Positions 1 through 8,220 of a DNA stretch of 36,605 bases are shown piece after piece. This DNA comes from a virus. Made by a program: the position numbers and the translations under genes. Numbering within the stretch: the stretch's first letter is position 1; every line of letters starts with the position of its first letter. Below the pieces are notes generated by a model, which made no database searches, was not told the origin of the DNA, and saw only the letters and a list, made by a program, of their open reading frames with translations. The DNA lies in the IMG/VR virus record IMGVR_UViG_3300047335_000057, positions 1 through 36,605 of that record; one strand, given 5' to 3'.

Positions 1-2
1 CC

Positions 3-626
3 ATCGATGGATCAGGCACTGTAGGCGTGACCTGGAGTTCGAGTTCGTATTCCCTAACCCTTCTTCCCGGCAGCTTCGCTTTCAGTGGCGCGGCGATGAA
101 TGTGGGGCTTTCTTTGGCTCTAGCCGCCGGCTCGTTTGCCTTTACTGGCGAACCCGTTAACGCGGCGATAGGTGCCCAGGTCCAGCCAGGCCATTTTGCT
201 TTTACTGGCTACCCGGCGACCTTCACCTACAACGAAACCCCTATAACCACTCCAGATGCAATCTTAACCATGTGGCTACCAACTCGCCTTTTCACCGTCA
301 CCTGGCTACAGGATAACCAGCAAATGCAGTTCTTTGACAAAAAGCTTCCCGCCGAGAAGAACATCCTGGCGTTTGATTTCACGGCCGGGCTGGAAAGCGG
401 CGCAACATTGACAGGGACTCCAACAGTAAGCGTGAGTGTTTATCTCGGAACTGACAGCAACCCTACCGCGATCCTCAACGGCGGGTCTTCGATTTCTGGC
501 AACCAGGTTCAAGTCCCCGTCCAAGCCGGGTTAATGGACACGATGTATCTTTTGGAAGTTGATTGTTCTACCACCTCCGGAGGGATTACCTTGGGCCTCC
601 AGGGTGTGCTGCCGGTCGGCAACTAA
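3..626 (+). CDS. Structural protein with FAFTG repeats, 5'-truncated by window edge
   Basis: The frame is open to the left edge of the window, so this is the C-terminal part of a longer gene; the GTG at 27 is only the first possible internal start. Counting from that GTG, residues 1-61 carry three copies of a G-(S/H)-F-A-F-(S/T)-G motif at residues 15, 35 and 55, an exact 20-residue period. The remaining ~130 residues look like a beta-rich Ig-like domain (alternating hydrophobic residues, repeated VSVSV and VQVPVQ stretches) of the type seen in phage structural or adhesion proteins. It sits just upstream of the packaging genes, so a virion surface role is inferred from sequence style and location. 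No catalytic motif is visible. Confidence 0.7.
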   Translation: MDGSGTVGVTWSSSSYSLTLLPGSFAFSGAAMNVGLSLALAAGSFAFTGEPVNAAIGAQVQPGHFAFTGYPATFTYNETPITTPDAILTMWLPTRLFTVTWLQDNQQMQFFDKKLPAEKNILAFDFTAGLESGATLTGTPTVSVSVYLGTDSNPTAILNGGSSISGNQVQVPVQAGLMDTMYLLEVDCSTTSGGITLGLQGVLPVGN

Positions 627-627
627 A

Positions 628-777
628 GTGGATGCACAACATAAACGCTGTGCAAAATGCAAAATGATTAAGTCAATTAATGAGTTTTATCGAAGTTTCC
701 AGGGCAGACTTCTGTCTTATTGCAAGTCCTGTCAAAAGGCTCTGGTAGCTAAGAAGCGAGCTGAACTGTGCAACTAA
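628..777 (+). CDS. Small zinc-ribbon protein upstream of terminase
   Basis: A 49-residue protein. The frame is open further upstream, but the part that looks like protein starts at the GTG at 628, one base after the stop codon of the preceding gene. It has two CxxC knuckles, CAKC and CKSC, separated by ~22 residues with an NEFYRS and SYCKSC pattern. This is the compact zinc-ribbon found in many phage small proteins and at the N-terminus of some HNH endonucleases, but no HNH motif follows here. Its end overlaps the terminase start by 10 bp, so the two are probably translationally coupled. A role near packaging or DNA cleavage is possible from position only. The ribosome binding site is weak. 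Confidence 0.6.
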   Translation: MDAQHKRCAKCKMIKSINEFYRSFQGRLLSYCKSCQKALVAKKRAELCN

Positions 778-2225
778 CGGTTGATCTGGTAGAAGCGCTC
801 TCGGGGGTTTACCTCAGCCCTCGCTACGACCAGCCCCAGCCTACTCCGGAGTTCCACCGGGAATGCTGGAGGAGATATTGCAGCTCCTCCCCAGCCTGTG
901 CCACGGCGGCCCCGCGGAACCATGCAAAGTCTACTGCGCTGACCCACGACTATACCCTGGCCGCCGTTCTATTCCGTGCCGAAGACTACGTGATAGTCGT
1001 CGGTTCTTCTGAAGACATGGCTATCGAACACCTAGGAGATATTGCTAATGAACTTCGCGAAAATGAAGACATTATTCGGGACTTTAAAATCAAAGATTTT
1101 ATCACTGATCAAAAAACTGACATCATCGTAGAGTGCCATGATGGCCACCAATTTCGACTTATTGCTCGCGGGGCTGAGCAAAAGATTCGTGGACGAAAGT
1201 GGCGCGGTAAACGCCCAGGCCTTATCATATTTGACGATATTGAAGATGACGAACAAGTGGAGTCGAAGGATAGGAGAACTAAATTCCGACGATGGTTTTT
1301 TAGAGCTTGCAAACAAAGCCTACGTGATGGCGGTAAGATTCGTGGACACGGAACGATTCTTCACGAGGACTCTCTCTTAAACCGATTGATGAGGAATAAA
1401 GTCTGGGATTCTAAACTCTACAAGGCGCATAAGTCTTTTAGTGAATTCACTGATATCTTGTGGCCCGAGAAGTTTCCTGTAGCCCGCCTGCAAGCCATTA
1501 GGCAAGAGTTTATAAACGAAGGCGACGCAGGCGGCTACTCCCAAGAATACCTCAATGACCCTTTTGACAACGACCTGGCTTATTTGTGGCGGGACGGTTT
1601 TATAGCAATGGAGGCTAAAGACTTTGAAAAGCCAAAGCGAAACTACGTCGGCGTTGATTTTGCCATTTCGACTAAGGACAAAGCCAATCGGACCTCATTC
1701 ACAGTTGGCGGCAAGTGTGTGGACAACCTTATCCATGTTATCGACCAGAGAGTGGGCCGCTGGGATAGTGAAGAAATCATCGAAACCTTCTTCGATCTCC
1801 AGGGCGCCTGGAAACCAGATATGTTCTTTGTTGAAGACGGAATGATCTGGAAAGCTATTCGGCCGATTCTGGAACGCGAGATGCGGACGAAGGACGTTTG
1901 GATTCCCTACACCGCGATCACTCCGGTAAGTGATAAAAAGGTCCGCGGCAGGTCGTTTCAGAAACGAATGAAGGCTCGGGGGATGAGGTTTGCGAAGGAG
2001 ACTTATTGGTATGACGAGTATGAGGCGGAGCTTCAACGCTTCACTGGCGACAACGAGGCGGTTCTTGATGACCAGTTTGATTCCACGGCTATTCTCTGCC
2101 GCGGGGTTGAAGATGTCAAAGAGGTTGAAGCCGAGGACTTCGAAACAGATTCTGAGATTGAGTTTGCGATGCTTGCGGAGGCTGCGAAGGGAAACTCAGG
2201 GCGGAATAGAGTGACGGGGTACTGA
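768..2225 (+). CDS. terL: Terminase large subunit
   Basis: The packaging motor ATPase/nuclease, 485 residues, the usual TerL length. The N-terminal ATPase half has a classical TerL Walker A variant APRNHAKST (residues 48-56) and Walker B LIIFDD (152-157) followed by an acidic IEDDE run, with the conserved IRG..W.GKRP segment just before it. The C-terminal RNase H-like nuclease half has VGVDFA (catalytic Asp 297), FFVED (Glu 356) and a later LDDQFDSTA Asp. The start is GTG at 768, overlapping the upstream zinc-ribbon gene by 10 bp. No small terminase subunit is recognisable; it may lie outside the window or be one of the unassigned small genes. The portal follows after one 62-residue gene. Confidence 0.95.
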   Translation: MQLTVDLVEALSGVYLSPRYDQPQPTPEFHRECWRRYCSSSPACATAAPRNHAKSTALTHDYTLAAVLFRAEDYVIVVGSSEDMAIEHLGDIANELRENEDIIRDFKIKDFITDQKTDIIVECHDGHQFRLIARGAEQKIRGRKWRGKRPGLIIFDDIEDDEQVESKDRRTKFRRWFFRACKQSLRDGGKIRGHGTILHEDSLLNRLMRNKVWDSKLYKAHKSFSEFTDILWPEKFPVARLQAIRQEFINEGDAGGYSQEYLNDPFDNDLAYLWRDGFIAMEAKDFEKPKRNYVGVDFAISTKDKANRTSFTVGGKCVDNLIHVIDQRVGRWDSEEIIETFFDLQGAWKPDMFFVEDGMIWKAIRPILEREMRTKDVWIPYTAITPVSDKKVRGRSFQKRMKARGMRFAKETYWYDEYEAELQRFTGDNEAVLDDQFDSTAILCRGVEDVKEVEAEDFETDSEIEFAMLAEAAKGNSGRNRVTGY

Positions 2226-2226
2226 G

Positions 2227-2415
2227 ATGAAAAGATTCATTAAGGTGACTTCGAAGGATTCCCGCTACATCCATATCAAGATGGAAGATCATGTTGCCGA
2301 AGGAATGACCAAATGCGGGCGGCCTGTCACGCGTAACTGGCTTTGGTTTATCGGAATGGGAAGGAAGCGAGTTGCTCAGTTAATCAAGCCTCGCTGCCCC
2401 CGGTGTTTTAGCTAA
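2227..2415 (+). CDS. Small basic CxxC protein between terL and portal
   Basis: A 62-residue basic protein of unknown function. It begins one base after the terL stop and ends in a TAATG overlap with the portal start, so it is embedded in a coupled translation unit. The C-terminal CPRC plus an upstream Cys (TKCGRP) could form a small metal site, but only three cysteines are visible. Its length and position between TerL and portal are compatible with an accessory packaging factor, which is inference only. Confidence 0.6.
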   Translation: MKRFIKVTSKDSRYIHIKMEDHVAEGMTKCGRPVTRNWLWFIGMGRKRVAQLIKPRCPRCFS

Positions 2416-4535
2416 TGCGTAACCTTGAATCCCAAATCAAGATTGATGATTCAGTAACCAAGGCCACTAACCTGGTTTCTAGGTTGTCGGCAAAAGATCT
2501 TGAAACCATTGGCGAGTGGGTTTGGGATGGATACCAGGCTGATTTGATGAGCCGCGAGCCCTGGGAACGGCGGACCTCGGCGGCAATGGACCTCGCGATG
2601 CAGATTCAAGAAGATAAAAACTTTCCTTGGCCTGGGTGCTCGAATGTCATCTTCCCGCTCGTCACGATTGCCTCGCTACAGTTCTCCTCTCGTTCCTATG
2701 GCAACATTGTCACCGGAAGTGATGTGGTCAAGTACCGCGTCACTGGTGGTGAAGATCCCGACGGAGAGCGTCTTAAGAAACGTGCCGACCGGATATCGAA
2801 GCACATGTCCTGGCAAGTCCTCGAAGAAGACACCTGTTGGGAGGAACAACACGATCGCCTCCTGATCAACCTTGGCATAGTAGGGTGTAACTTCATCAAG
2901 ACCTTTTTCAGCCCTAAGGTCAACCACAACGTCTCTGAACTAATCATGGCCAGGGATCTTGTGATTAACTACTGGGCCAAGTCGGTTGAAGAATGCCCTC
3001 GCAAAACCCATATAACCTATCTCACCAGAAATGAAGTCTACCAAAGAGTTGTTACCAAACGATTTAAGAACGTCCTCAACGAGGCCTGGTTCAACAACGC
3101 TCCTTCCCAAGTTGAGTCTGCCCAGACCACTAAACAGGATAACCGAATCGGCCAGCGACCGCCGCCGCCCGACCGCGACACCCCCTTCAAATTCCTCGAA
3201 CAACATCGCTACCTTGACCTCGATGGCGATGGGTATCAGGAACCCTACATTGTTACGATGGAGGAAACATCGAAGTGTGTTGTAAAGATCGCGGCCAGAT
3301 GGGAACGCGAAGAGGATATAGAGTACGTCGAAGGAACGCGAGAAATCCTCAAGATCAAATCAACTGAGTACTTCACCAAATACGGTTTCATCCCGGCTCC
3401 TGATGGAGGCATTTATGATCTTGGGTTTGGTACTCTGTTGGGGCCTATCAACGAATCAGTCAATTCCGGCATCAACCAGATCCTGGACGCCGGCACGATG
3501 CATAACTCCAACGGTGGATTCCTCGGACGGGGAGTTAAGATCCGTGGGGGCATGTACACGATTGCTCCTTTCCAGTGGGTTAGAGTGGATTCGACTGGAG
3601 ACGATCTGCGCAAATCGATGGTTCCCTTCCCAACCAAGGAACCTTCAGACGTTATGTTTAAATTGCTCGGTCTCTTAATCGAGTATGCTGATCGAATTGC
3701 AGGAACCACCGACCCGATGGTCGGGGTGAATCCTGGGCAGAACACCCCGGCTGAGACCTCCCGTAACACTATGGAACAAGGAATGAAGGTTTACTCGGGA
3801 ATCTACAAACGGATCTGGCGCTCGATGAAGGAGGAGTTTAAAAAGCTTCACCAACTCAACGGGTTGTTTCTTCCCTCCCGCCAGCGTTTCGGCACCGAAG
3901 GCTCTTACATAACTCGTGAGGACTATTTAAGTGATCCTGATCTGGTCATACCTGTGGCTGACCCTAATATTGTTTCTGATGGTTTACGACTCGTTCAAGC
4001 TCAAGCCATTCGAGAAGCCGCCCATACAGTTCCGGGTTACGATATCGCGGTGGCTGAGAAAAATTACCTCCGGGCGTTGAAGGTGGATTCAATAGACACC
4101 TATTACCTCGGGGTTGATAAAACCGGTCCGCTGCCGAATCCGAAGGTTCAGGTTGAGCAGATGAAGGCCGAGATTGCGAACAAGAAAATTGAACTTGATA
4201 AGATGAAGTATACTGGTGATTTGATGGAACAGCGCAAGCTGAACCAGGCAAACATCAACAAGCTTAACGCCGAGATTCTCAAGATACTCAATGACATGAA
4301 GGTTGATAATGCGGCCCAAAAGATAGAGGCCTTTGAACTGGCCGTCGACACTCTGGTCAAACACGACGAGATGCTTCGCGGCCATATAGACTTAATGCAA
4401 CAAGCTCAGGGAAATCAAGATGACCAATCAAGTGGATCAGGAAGTAAAGGCGGAGCTGGAATGGAAGGAGTGGCTCAATCTGCCCCAGGGGCAAATGCTC
4501 CGAGCCTACCTTCGAGCCAGCCAGCAGTCGCTTAA
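2415..4535 (+). CDS. Portal protein (P22-like)
   Basis: Portal, 706 residues, the dodecameric ring that forms the DNA entry vertex and docks terminase during packaging. It fits the long P22-type portal class in size, in its position directly after terL, and in the early FPWPGCSNVIFPL segment, which matches the PWP.(A/C)SN..(Y/F)PL signature of podoviral portals. The C-terminal third is a long Lys/Glu/Gln/Asn-rich helical region (about residues 575-665) followed by a Gly/Ser/Ala-rich tail, as expected for a portal barrel and flexible end. Within the barrel region there are acidic and amphipathic repeats such as EIANKKIELDKMK. Its last 116 bp overlap the next gene in another frame. It starts at ATG 2415 through a TAATG overlap. 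Confidence 0.9.
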   Translation: MRNLESQIKIDDSVTKATNLVSRLSAKDLETIGEWVWDGYQADLMSREPWERRTSAAMDLAMQIQEDKNFPWPGCSNVIFPLVTIASLQFSSRSYGNIVTGSDVVKYRVTGGEDPDGERLKKRADRISKHMSWQVLEEDTCWEEQHDRLLINLGIVGCNFIKTFFSPKVNHNVSELIMARDLVINYWAKSVEECPRKTHITYLTRNEVYQRVVTKRFKNVLNEAWFNNAPSQVESAQTTKQDNRIGQRPPPPDRDTPFKFLEQHRYLDLDGDGYQEPYIVTMEETSKCVVKIAARWEREEDIEYVEGTREILKIKSTEYFTKYGFIPAPDGGIYDLGFGTLLGPINESVNSGINQILDAGTMHNSNGGFLGRGVKIRGGMYTIAPFQWVRVDSTGDDLRKSMVPFPTKEPSDVMFKLLGLLIEYADRIAGTTDPMVGVNPGQNTPAETSRNTMEQGMKVYSGIYKRIWRSMKEEFKKLHQLNGLFLPSRQRFGTEGSYITREDYLSDPDLVIPVADPNIVSDGLRLVQAQAIREAAHTVPGYDIAVAEKNYLRALKVDSIDTYYLGVDKTGPLPNPKVQVEQMKAEIANKKIELDKMKYTGDLMEQRKLNQANINKLNAEILKILNDMKVDNAAQKIEAFELAVDTLVKHDEMLRGHIDLMQQAQGNQDDQSSGSGSKGGAGMEGVAQSAPGANAPSLPSSQPAVA

Positions 4536-4683
4536 AGACCAGTGGGCGGCCAAGGCGTTTATGGGTGAACAACGAGATGAAGTTTTGATCCTAAACGCGG
4601 CCGCCCTCGGGGCGATGGAAGCTTACGGGATGATTTTGGACCTTACCTACCAGCAAATGGAAGAGGTTTTGAAAGATGACTAA
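4420..4683 (+). CDS. Small portal-coupled protein
   Basis: An 87-residue protein whose first 38 codons lie inside the portal 3' end in another frame. It has its own Shine-Dalgarno-like CAGGGA 7 bases before the ATG at 4420. The sequence is mostly predicted helix (two amphipathic helices around LRAYLRASQQSLKDQW and LGAMEAYGMILDLTYQQMEEVL). I do not recognise the family beyond its position: small helical proteins directly after the portal gene are common in podoviruses. It ends by an 8-bp overlap with the next small gene, consistent with coupled expression of a head-assembly series. Confidence 0.75.
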   Translation: MTNQVDQEVKAELEWKEWLNLPQGQMLRAYLRASQQSLKDQWAAKAFMGEQRDEVLILNAAALGAMEAYGMILDLTYQQMEEVLKDD

Positions 4684-4852
4684 AAGGCCGCAGTTTATTT
4701 CAAGAGGTTTCAGAACCTTTAAGGATTGTTTGGAGTTCCATGAACAACTGCAATACCCTGAAGACTGGAACATCGTTGAGTTGGTTGAAGATTTGATAGA
4801 CAAGCCACAAGCAATAGCTTATTATTTGGAGCCAAAGTATGGAAATCGTTAA
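4676..4852 (+). CDS. 58-residue hypothetical protein in head operon
   Basis: A 58-codon ORF from ATG 4676 to TAA 4852, fully coupled at both ends: it overlaps the preceding stop by 8 bp and the following co-chaperonin gene by 14 bp. It fills what would otherwise be a 155-bp gap in a genome that has almost no gaps, which supports it being real. The protein is acidic and aromatic (FKDCLEFHEQLQ, VELVEDLIDK) and probably helical. There is no recognisable domain. A reasonable AAGAGG-type purine stretch lies about 10 bases before the ATG. Confidence 0.6.
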   Translation: MTKRPQFISRGFRTFKDCLEFHEQLQYPEDWNIVELVEDLIDKPQAIAYYLEPKYGNR

Positions 4853-5159
4853 CAAGTCTGGGTTGAAGCCAAAGGGTCATGCGGTGCTGGTGCAGCCTTA
4901 TGAGCCGGAATTGAAAGGGACTCTGATCCAAATCCCTGACCACGTGAAACAGAATCTTCAGACCCTGGAGAATCGAGTGATTGTGGTGGAGGCAGGACCG
5001 GAGGCCTGGATCGAGGAACGAGTCCCGCGGGCGAAGCCAGGGGATAAGGTTCTGGTTACGAAGTACGCAGGGTTTGCCGCCACCGGGACGGCGGACGGCC
5101 AGCCCTACCGCCTGGTAAATGACCGGGATATCTTCTGCCAGATCGGAGTCGAAGCGTGA
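4839..5159 (+). CDS. GroES-like co-chaperonin (Cpn10 fold)
   Basis: 106 residues, the normal length of GroES. The GroES-type layout is visible: an N-terminal strand PKGHAVLVQP, a mobile-loop segment (residues 24-33, ELKGTLIQIP) carrying an aliphatic L-I triplet where GroES has the GroEL-contacting IVL, then VIVVEAGP, KPGDKVLVTKYAG and a final NDRDIFCQI that matches the GroES C-terminal D-I strand. Such proteins cap host GroEL to fold phage capsid proteins, as phage T4 gp31 does. Its place between portal and scaffold, coupled to both sides (GTGA overlap with the scaffold gene), supports a role in head protein folding. Cpn10 assignment is from motif reading only. Confidence 0.8.
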   Translation: MEIVNKSGLKPKGHAVLVQPYEPELKGTLIQIPDHVKQNLQTLENRVIVVEAGPEAWIEERVPRAKPGDKVLVTKYAGFAATGTADGQPYRLVNDRDIFCQIGVEA

Positions 5160-5947
5160 GTAACGAAGTCGAAGCCCGTGCGCGGGAAATGGGCTGGAAG
5201 CCTAAGGAAGAGTTTGAACTCGATCCAGCAAGATGGGTGGATGCTGAAACCTACGTTAAAAGGGGCGAGGATGTCCTGCCGCTTTTGCGGGCGAATAACC
5301 GCAAGTTAAGTGAGGACGTGGTTTCGCTCCGGATGCAGTTGAAAGAGAACCAGCAAGCCATTCAGGATCTGAAGGATTTCAACACTGATATAGCCAAGAA
5401 CAACGCGAAGGCTCGAGAGGCGAAACTCCTTGATTCGATTAAAGAGGCTAAGACCTCCGGGGACGTGGATACGGAGGTTCAACTGACCTCGCAGCTCACG
5501 GACCTGAAGGCAGAGATTAAAATTGCTGAGGCGACGAAACCGGCTGCCAAGGCCACCGAGCAGCCTGCTGTGACCCCTGAACAAAAACAGTGGTTGGCGG
5601 ACAACCCTTGGTTTGGTAGTGATAAACGTAAAACCGGCTATGCCTTTGGCATCGCTGAGGAACTCCGAGCCCAGGGCATTGTTGCGGGGACTTCGGAGTT
5701 TTACAAAGCAATGGATCGAGAAATGGACAAGCAATTCAACCAAAACACTCGCCGGCGAGAACCCTCGAAGGTTGAAGACGCTAACGGCGCTGGTGGGGCT
5801 TCAAATGGTTCTGCCAAATCCTACGCCGACCTCCCGCAGGATGCTAAAGACTCCTGCGAGAGGCTAGCCCCAAAGTTCGTAGGCAAGTCTTTTAAAGACA
5901 TCGCGGCCTGGCGAACCCACTATGTTTCAAAATATTTTACCGAGTAA
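5156..5947 (+). CDS. Capsid scaffolding protein
   Basis: 263 residues with the typical scaffold composition: an N-terminal AREMGWKPKEEF / WVDAETYVKRGEDVLPLLRANNRKL segment that recurs in podoviral scaffolds, a long charged coiled coil (about residues 45-125), a Pro/Ala linker, and a small basic C-terminal part that would contact the coat protein. Scaffolds guide procapsid assembly inside the shell and are then released. The start is GTG 5156 in a GTGA overlap with the co-chaperonin gene. Position immediately before the capsid genes fits. Confidence 0.85.
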   Translation: MSNEVEARAREMGWKPKEEFELDPARWVDAETYVKRGEDVLPLLRANNRKLSEDVVSLRMQLKENQQAIQDLKDFNTDIAKNNAKAREAKLLDSIKEAKTSGDVDTEVQLTSQLTDLKAEIKIAEATKPAAKATEQPAVTPEQKQWLADNPWFGSDKRKTGYAFGIAEELRAQGIVAGTSEFYKAMDREMDKQFNQNTRRREPSKVEDANGAGGASNGSAKSYADLPQDAKDSCERLAPKFVGKSFKDIAAWRTHYVSKYFTE

Positions 5948-5953
5948 CCTATC

Positions 5954-6475
5954 ATGCCTGCACAAGTAATCCCTCCGACCAATGTAGCCAATGCCAAGCC
6001 AGTTGCCGCGGGCGCTCGCAAGCGAGTCCCCATGTCCACCCCGATGCTTAGGCTGGAAACCCCCGAGATCCCTGGGTTCCATAGCCACTGGGCCAGAGAC
6101 TGGCAGATCCCGAGATTCCTTGCGGCGGGCTACCAATTTGTGCTCTCGGATGAGATTCCTGTCAACCAGCGCGGAATAGGCACAGATACCCAGATTAGTG
6201 GCAACGCTGACCTCGGGTCTCAAATCCGCCTTCCCGCCGGCATTGGGCCTGATGGCAAAACCGAATACCTTGTTTTGATGAAGCTCGCTGAAGAGCTTTG
6301 GCTTGAAGACCGTAAGATTATCGATGACCGGAATGCTTCAGTAATGAATGCAATCTTCCGGGGAGAGAAGATTATCGGAACTGAGAAAGACGCCAACCAA
6401 GACGACAGCAACCTAAGATACGTTGATAAAGAAAGAACCAAGGCCTTATTCAACAGACCCATAAGAAAGGGCTGA
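5954..6475 (+). CDS. Head-associated protein of unknown function
   Basis: 173 residues, located between scaffold and the capsid-region genes. The sequence has a recurring phage pattern that I have seen in this position: PMSTPMLRLE, then PEIPGFHSHWARD, AGYQFVLSDEI, SGNADLGSQIRL and LVLMKLAEELWLEDRK. No enzymatic motif is visible. Its conserved neighbourhood suggests a capsid-assembly or minor head component. Start ATG 5954 lies 6 bases after the scaffold stop. Homology is judged by pattern only. Confidence 0.75.
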   Translation: MPAQVIPPTNVANAKPVAAGARKRVPMSTPMLRLETPEIPGFHSHWARDWQIPRFLAAGYQFVLSDEIPVNQRGIGTDTQISGNADLGSQIRLPAGIGPDGKTEYLVLMKLAEELWLEDRKIIDDRNASVMNAIFRGEKIIGTEKDANQDDSNLRYVDKERTKALFNRPIRKG

Positions 6476-6503
6476 AACTTTTTAACCTAACGGAGATTGA
6501 CAA

Positions 6504-7196
6504 ATGGTAACTCAGGTTACGAATATCAATAAACCGTCTGGCCTTACTCCAGTCAAGTATCTCAATGGGGCTGATTGGACGGGCGGCGGAAATTTGTATT
6601 ACATTGACAGCACTGACACGAATGCGTATTATCCAGGGGATCTGGTTAGCCCGAAAGCTGGGCTGGACCAGTGGTCCGGGATTCCCACGATCACGCTGAC
6701 GGTTTCGGGAACCAACACGATTGTTCAGGGGGTAGCAATTGCCTTCGGGGCGAGTCCGACGACCTCGTCGAGTCTTCGTGGTGGGCCTTACATCGATCCT
6801 ACGAACCTCACCCTCACGTCGGTTCCTGCCACGAAGACGAAGAATTACTTTGCCTTGGTGGTTGATGACCCGAATGTGGTTTTTGAGATTCAGGAATGCG
6901 CGGTGGGCACGACGGCATCGACGGCTCTGAGCTATACCAACGCAACCAAGAACGCGTACTTCTTGTACGCCGCTCCGGCTACGGGGGTTTATATCTCAGG
7001 CACGACGCTGGACAACGGAGTTAACTCGGGGAACACTCCCGCTACGACTGCCGCCGCCCCGTACTTCTTGCGAATGCTGGGTCTCAGCCAACGGATCGAC
7101 CCTGCAACGGCCAACTATAACTTCTTTGGTCTCTATGCCAAATGGCTGGTTAAGTTGAACAATCACGCGTTCGGCCCTTCGGTCGTCGGTTTCTAA
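6504..7196 (+). CDS. Putative head decoration/structural protein
   Basis: 230 residues, Thr/Ala/Gly-rich and beta-rich, directly before the major capsid gene. Motifs such as KPSGLTPVKYLNG, YYPGDLV, VVDDPNVVFEIQE, TGVYISGTTLD and LVKLNNHAFG match a common podoviral structural family that lies next to the coat protein. A decoration or cementing role is inferred from position and beta-rich composition, not demonstrated. The start ATG 6504 has an upstream ACGGAGA Shine-Dalgarno. Confidence 0.75.
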   Translation: MVTQVTNINKPSGLTPVKYLNGADWTGGGNLYYIDSTDTNAYYPGDLVSPKAGLDQWSGIPTITLTVSGTNTIVQGVAIAFGASPTTSSSLRGGPYIDPTNLTLTSVPATKTKNYFALVVDDPNVVFEIQECAVGTTASTALSYTNATKNAYFLYAAPATGVYISGTTLDNGVNSGNTPATTAAAPYFLRMLGLSQRIDPATANYNFFGLYAKWLVKLNNHAFGPSVVGF

Positions 7197-7206
7197 GGAG
7201 TAATTT

Positions 7207-8127
7207 ATGGCCGGTGGAGTTATTAATACTGGTTCCCATCCAAAAGCCCTATGGCCGGGAGTCCACGCTTTCTGGGGGCAGACTTATGCGGAGCATACGA
7301 CTGAGTATACGGACCTCTATGAGGTTTTGAGCTCGAGTCAGGCGTATGAGGAAGACGTCCAGGTGACGGGGTTTGGTTTGGCTCCGGTCAAGCCTGAAGG
7401 TGCTCCGTTGCAGTATGATTACGAGACCCAAGGCCCAGTGCAGCGTTACACCCACATCGCTTATGCGTTGGGGTATAAGGTTACTCTGGAAGAGCAAAAA
7501 GACAATCTCTACGAGACGGTTTCGATGCGGCGGGTTAAGGCAAATGCGTTCTCGATTGCTCAGACGATTGAAAACATCGCGGCGGCAGTTTACAACGACG
7601 CCTTTACCGGGAATGTCTTTCAGTACGCAACGGGACAATCGCTCTGTGGGACGGCGCAGGTCAACACTACGGGTGGAACGTTCTCGAATGCTTTGAGCCC
7701 CGGAGCCGATATGACCGAGGCCTCGCTCGAGGATATATGCATTCAGGCAATGGGACTCCAGACCGATCGTGGGTTGTTGGTTTCGATTCTGCCGGTGTCG
7801 TTGCACATTGCTCGCCAGGAATGGTTCAACGCTCATCGGATTCTGAAGTCCATTGACCAGTCCGGAACTGCAAACAACGACACGAATGTGCTTCGTGCGA
7901 CGAATGCTTTCCCTGGTGGGATCAAGATGAACCATTATTTCACTGCCCCCCATGCCTGGTTTGTTCGCACGAACTGCCAGAATGGAATGCAGTGGTTCTG
8001 GCGTGACATGCCTGAGTTCGATCAGGACAATGACTACGATACGAAGAATTTGAAGGCGGCAACGTACTTCAGAGCTTCGTGCGGAGCGACTGATCCGCGA
8101 TCGATTCTAGGGAGCAACGGGCCGTAA
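7207..8127 (+). CDS. Major capsid protein
   Basis: 306 residues, the expected coat-protein size for an HK97-fold capsid. It has an N-arm and spine-helix-like start (ALWPGVHAFWGQTYAEHTTEYTDLYEVL), a conserved internal VTLEEQKDNLYETV helix region and a C-terminal GMQWFWRDMPEFDQDNDYDTKNLKAATYFR stretch that resembles the P-domain end of phage coat proteins. It follows the scaffold and decoration genes and is closed by a strong terminator, all typical for the most abundant late product. A strong AAGGAG site sits 9 bases before ATG 7207. HK97 fold is inferred from family knowledge. Confidence 0.85.
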   Translation: MAGGVINTGSHPKALWPGVHAFWGQTYAEHTTEYTDLYEVLSSSQAYEEDVQVTGFGLAPVKPEGAPLQYDYETQGPVQRYTHIAYALGYKVTLEEQKDNLYETVSMRRVKANAFSIAQTIENIAAAVYNDAFTGNVFQYATGQSLCGTAQVNTTGGTFSNALSPGADMTEASLEDICIQAMGLQTDRGLLVSILPVSLHIARQEWFNAHRILKSIDQSGTANNDTNVLRATNAFPGGIKMNHYFTAPHAWFVRTNCQNGMQWFWRDMPEFDQDNDYDTKNLKAATYFRASCGATDPRSILGSNGP

Positions 8128-8142
8128 GAAAGGGCCAAATTG

Positions 8143-8180
8143 TGTGTGCATAGAATCATGGGGTTCTATGCACACATTTT
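8143..8180 (+). terminator. Rho-independent terminator after capsid gene
   Basis: A perfect 13-bp inverted repeat (8143-8155 pairs with 8164-8176) with an 8-base loop is followed by TTTT at 8177-8180. It lies 15 bases after the capsid stop codon. The stem is only moderately GC-rich and the T run is short, so termination may be partial, letting some transcription enter the tail genes. Confidence 0.75.
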
Positions 8181-8193
8181 CAATCTACTTCGC

Positions 8194-8220
8194 GCTCAAT
8201 TTGAGCGGTAGCAATACCGC
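8194..8220 (+). promoter_or_regulatory. Two mutually exclusive small hairpins before an RBS
   Basis: Between the terminator and the next start codon there are a GCTCAA/TTGAGC inverted repeat (8194-8206) and an overlapping GCGGTA-GCAA-TACCGC stem with a GNRA-type tetraloop (8205-8220). They share bases, so only one can form at a time. The second ends directly at the GAGGAG ribosome binding site (8221-8226) for the gene at 8235, so it could stabilise the mRNA 5' end or tune translation. Function is inferred. Confidence 0.5.

Noticed and set aside
7249-7953. 234-codon minus-strand ORF opposite the major capsid gene
   Set aside because: Antisense shadow of the capsid protein, Arg/Leu/Ser-rich without a domain pattern.
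8139-8151. 13-base sequence ATTGTGTGTGCAT, also present inverted at 34979-34991
   Set aside because: Both copies lie in intergenic regions, which is suggestive of a shared regulatory site, but a 13-base match between two places in 36 kb is expected by chance several times.
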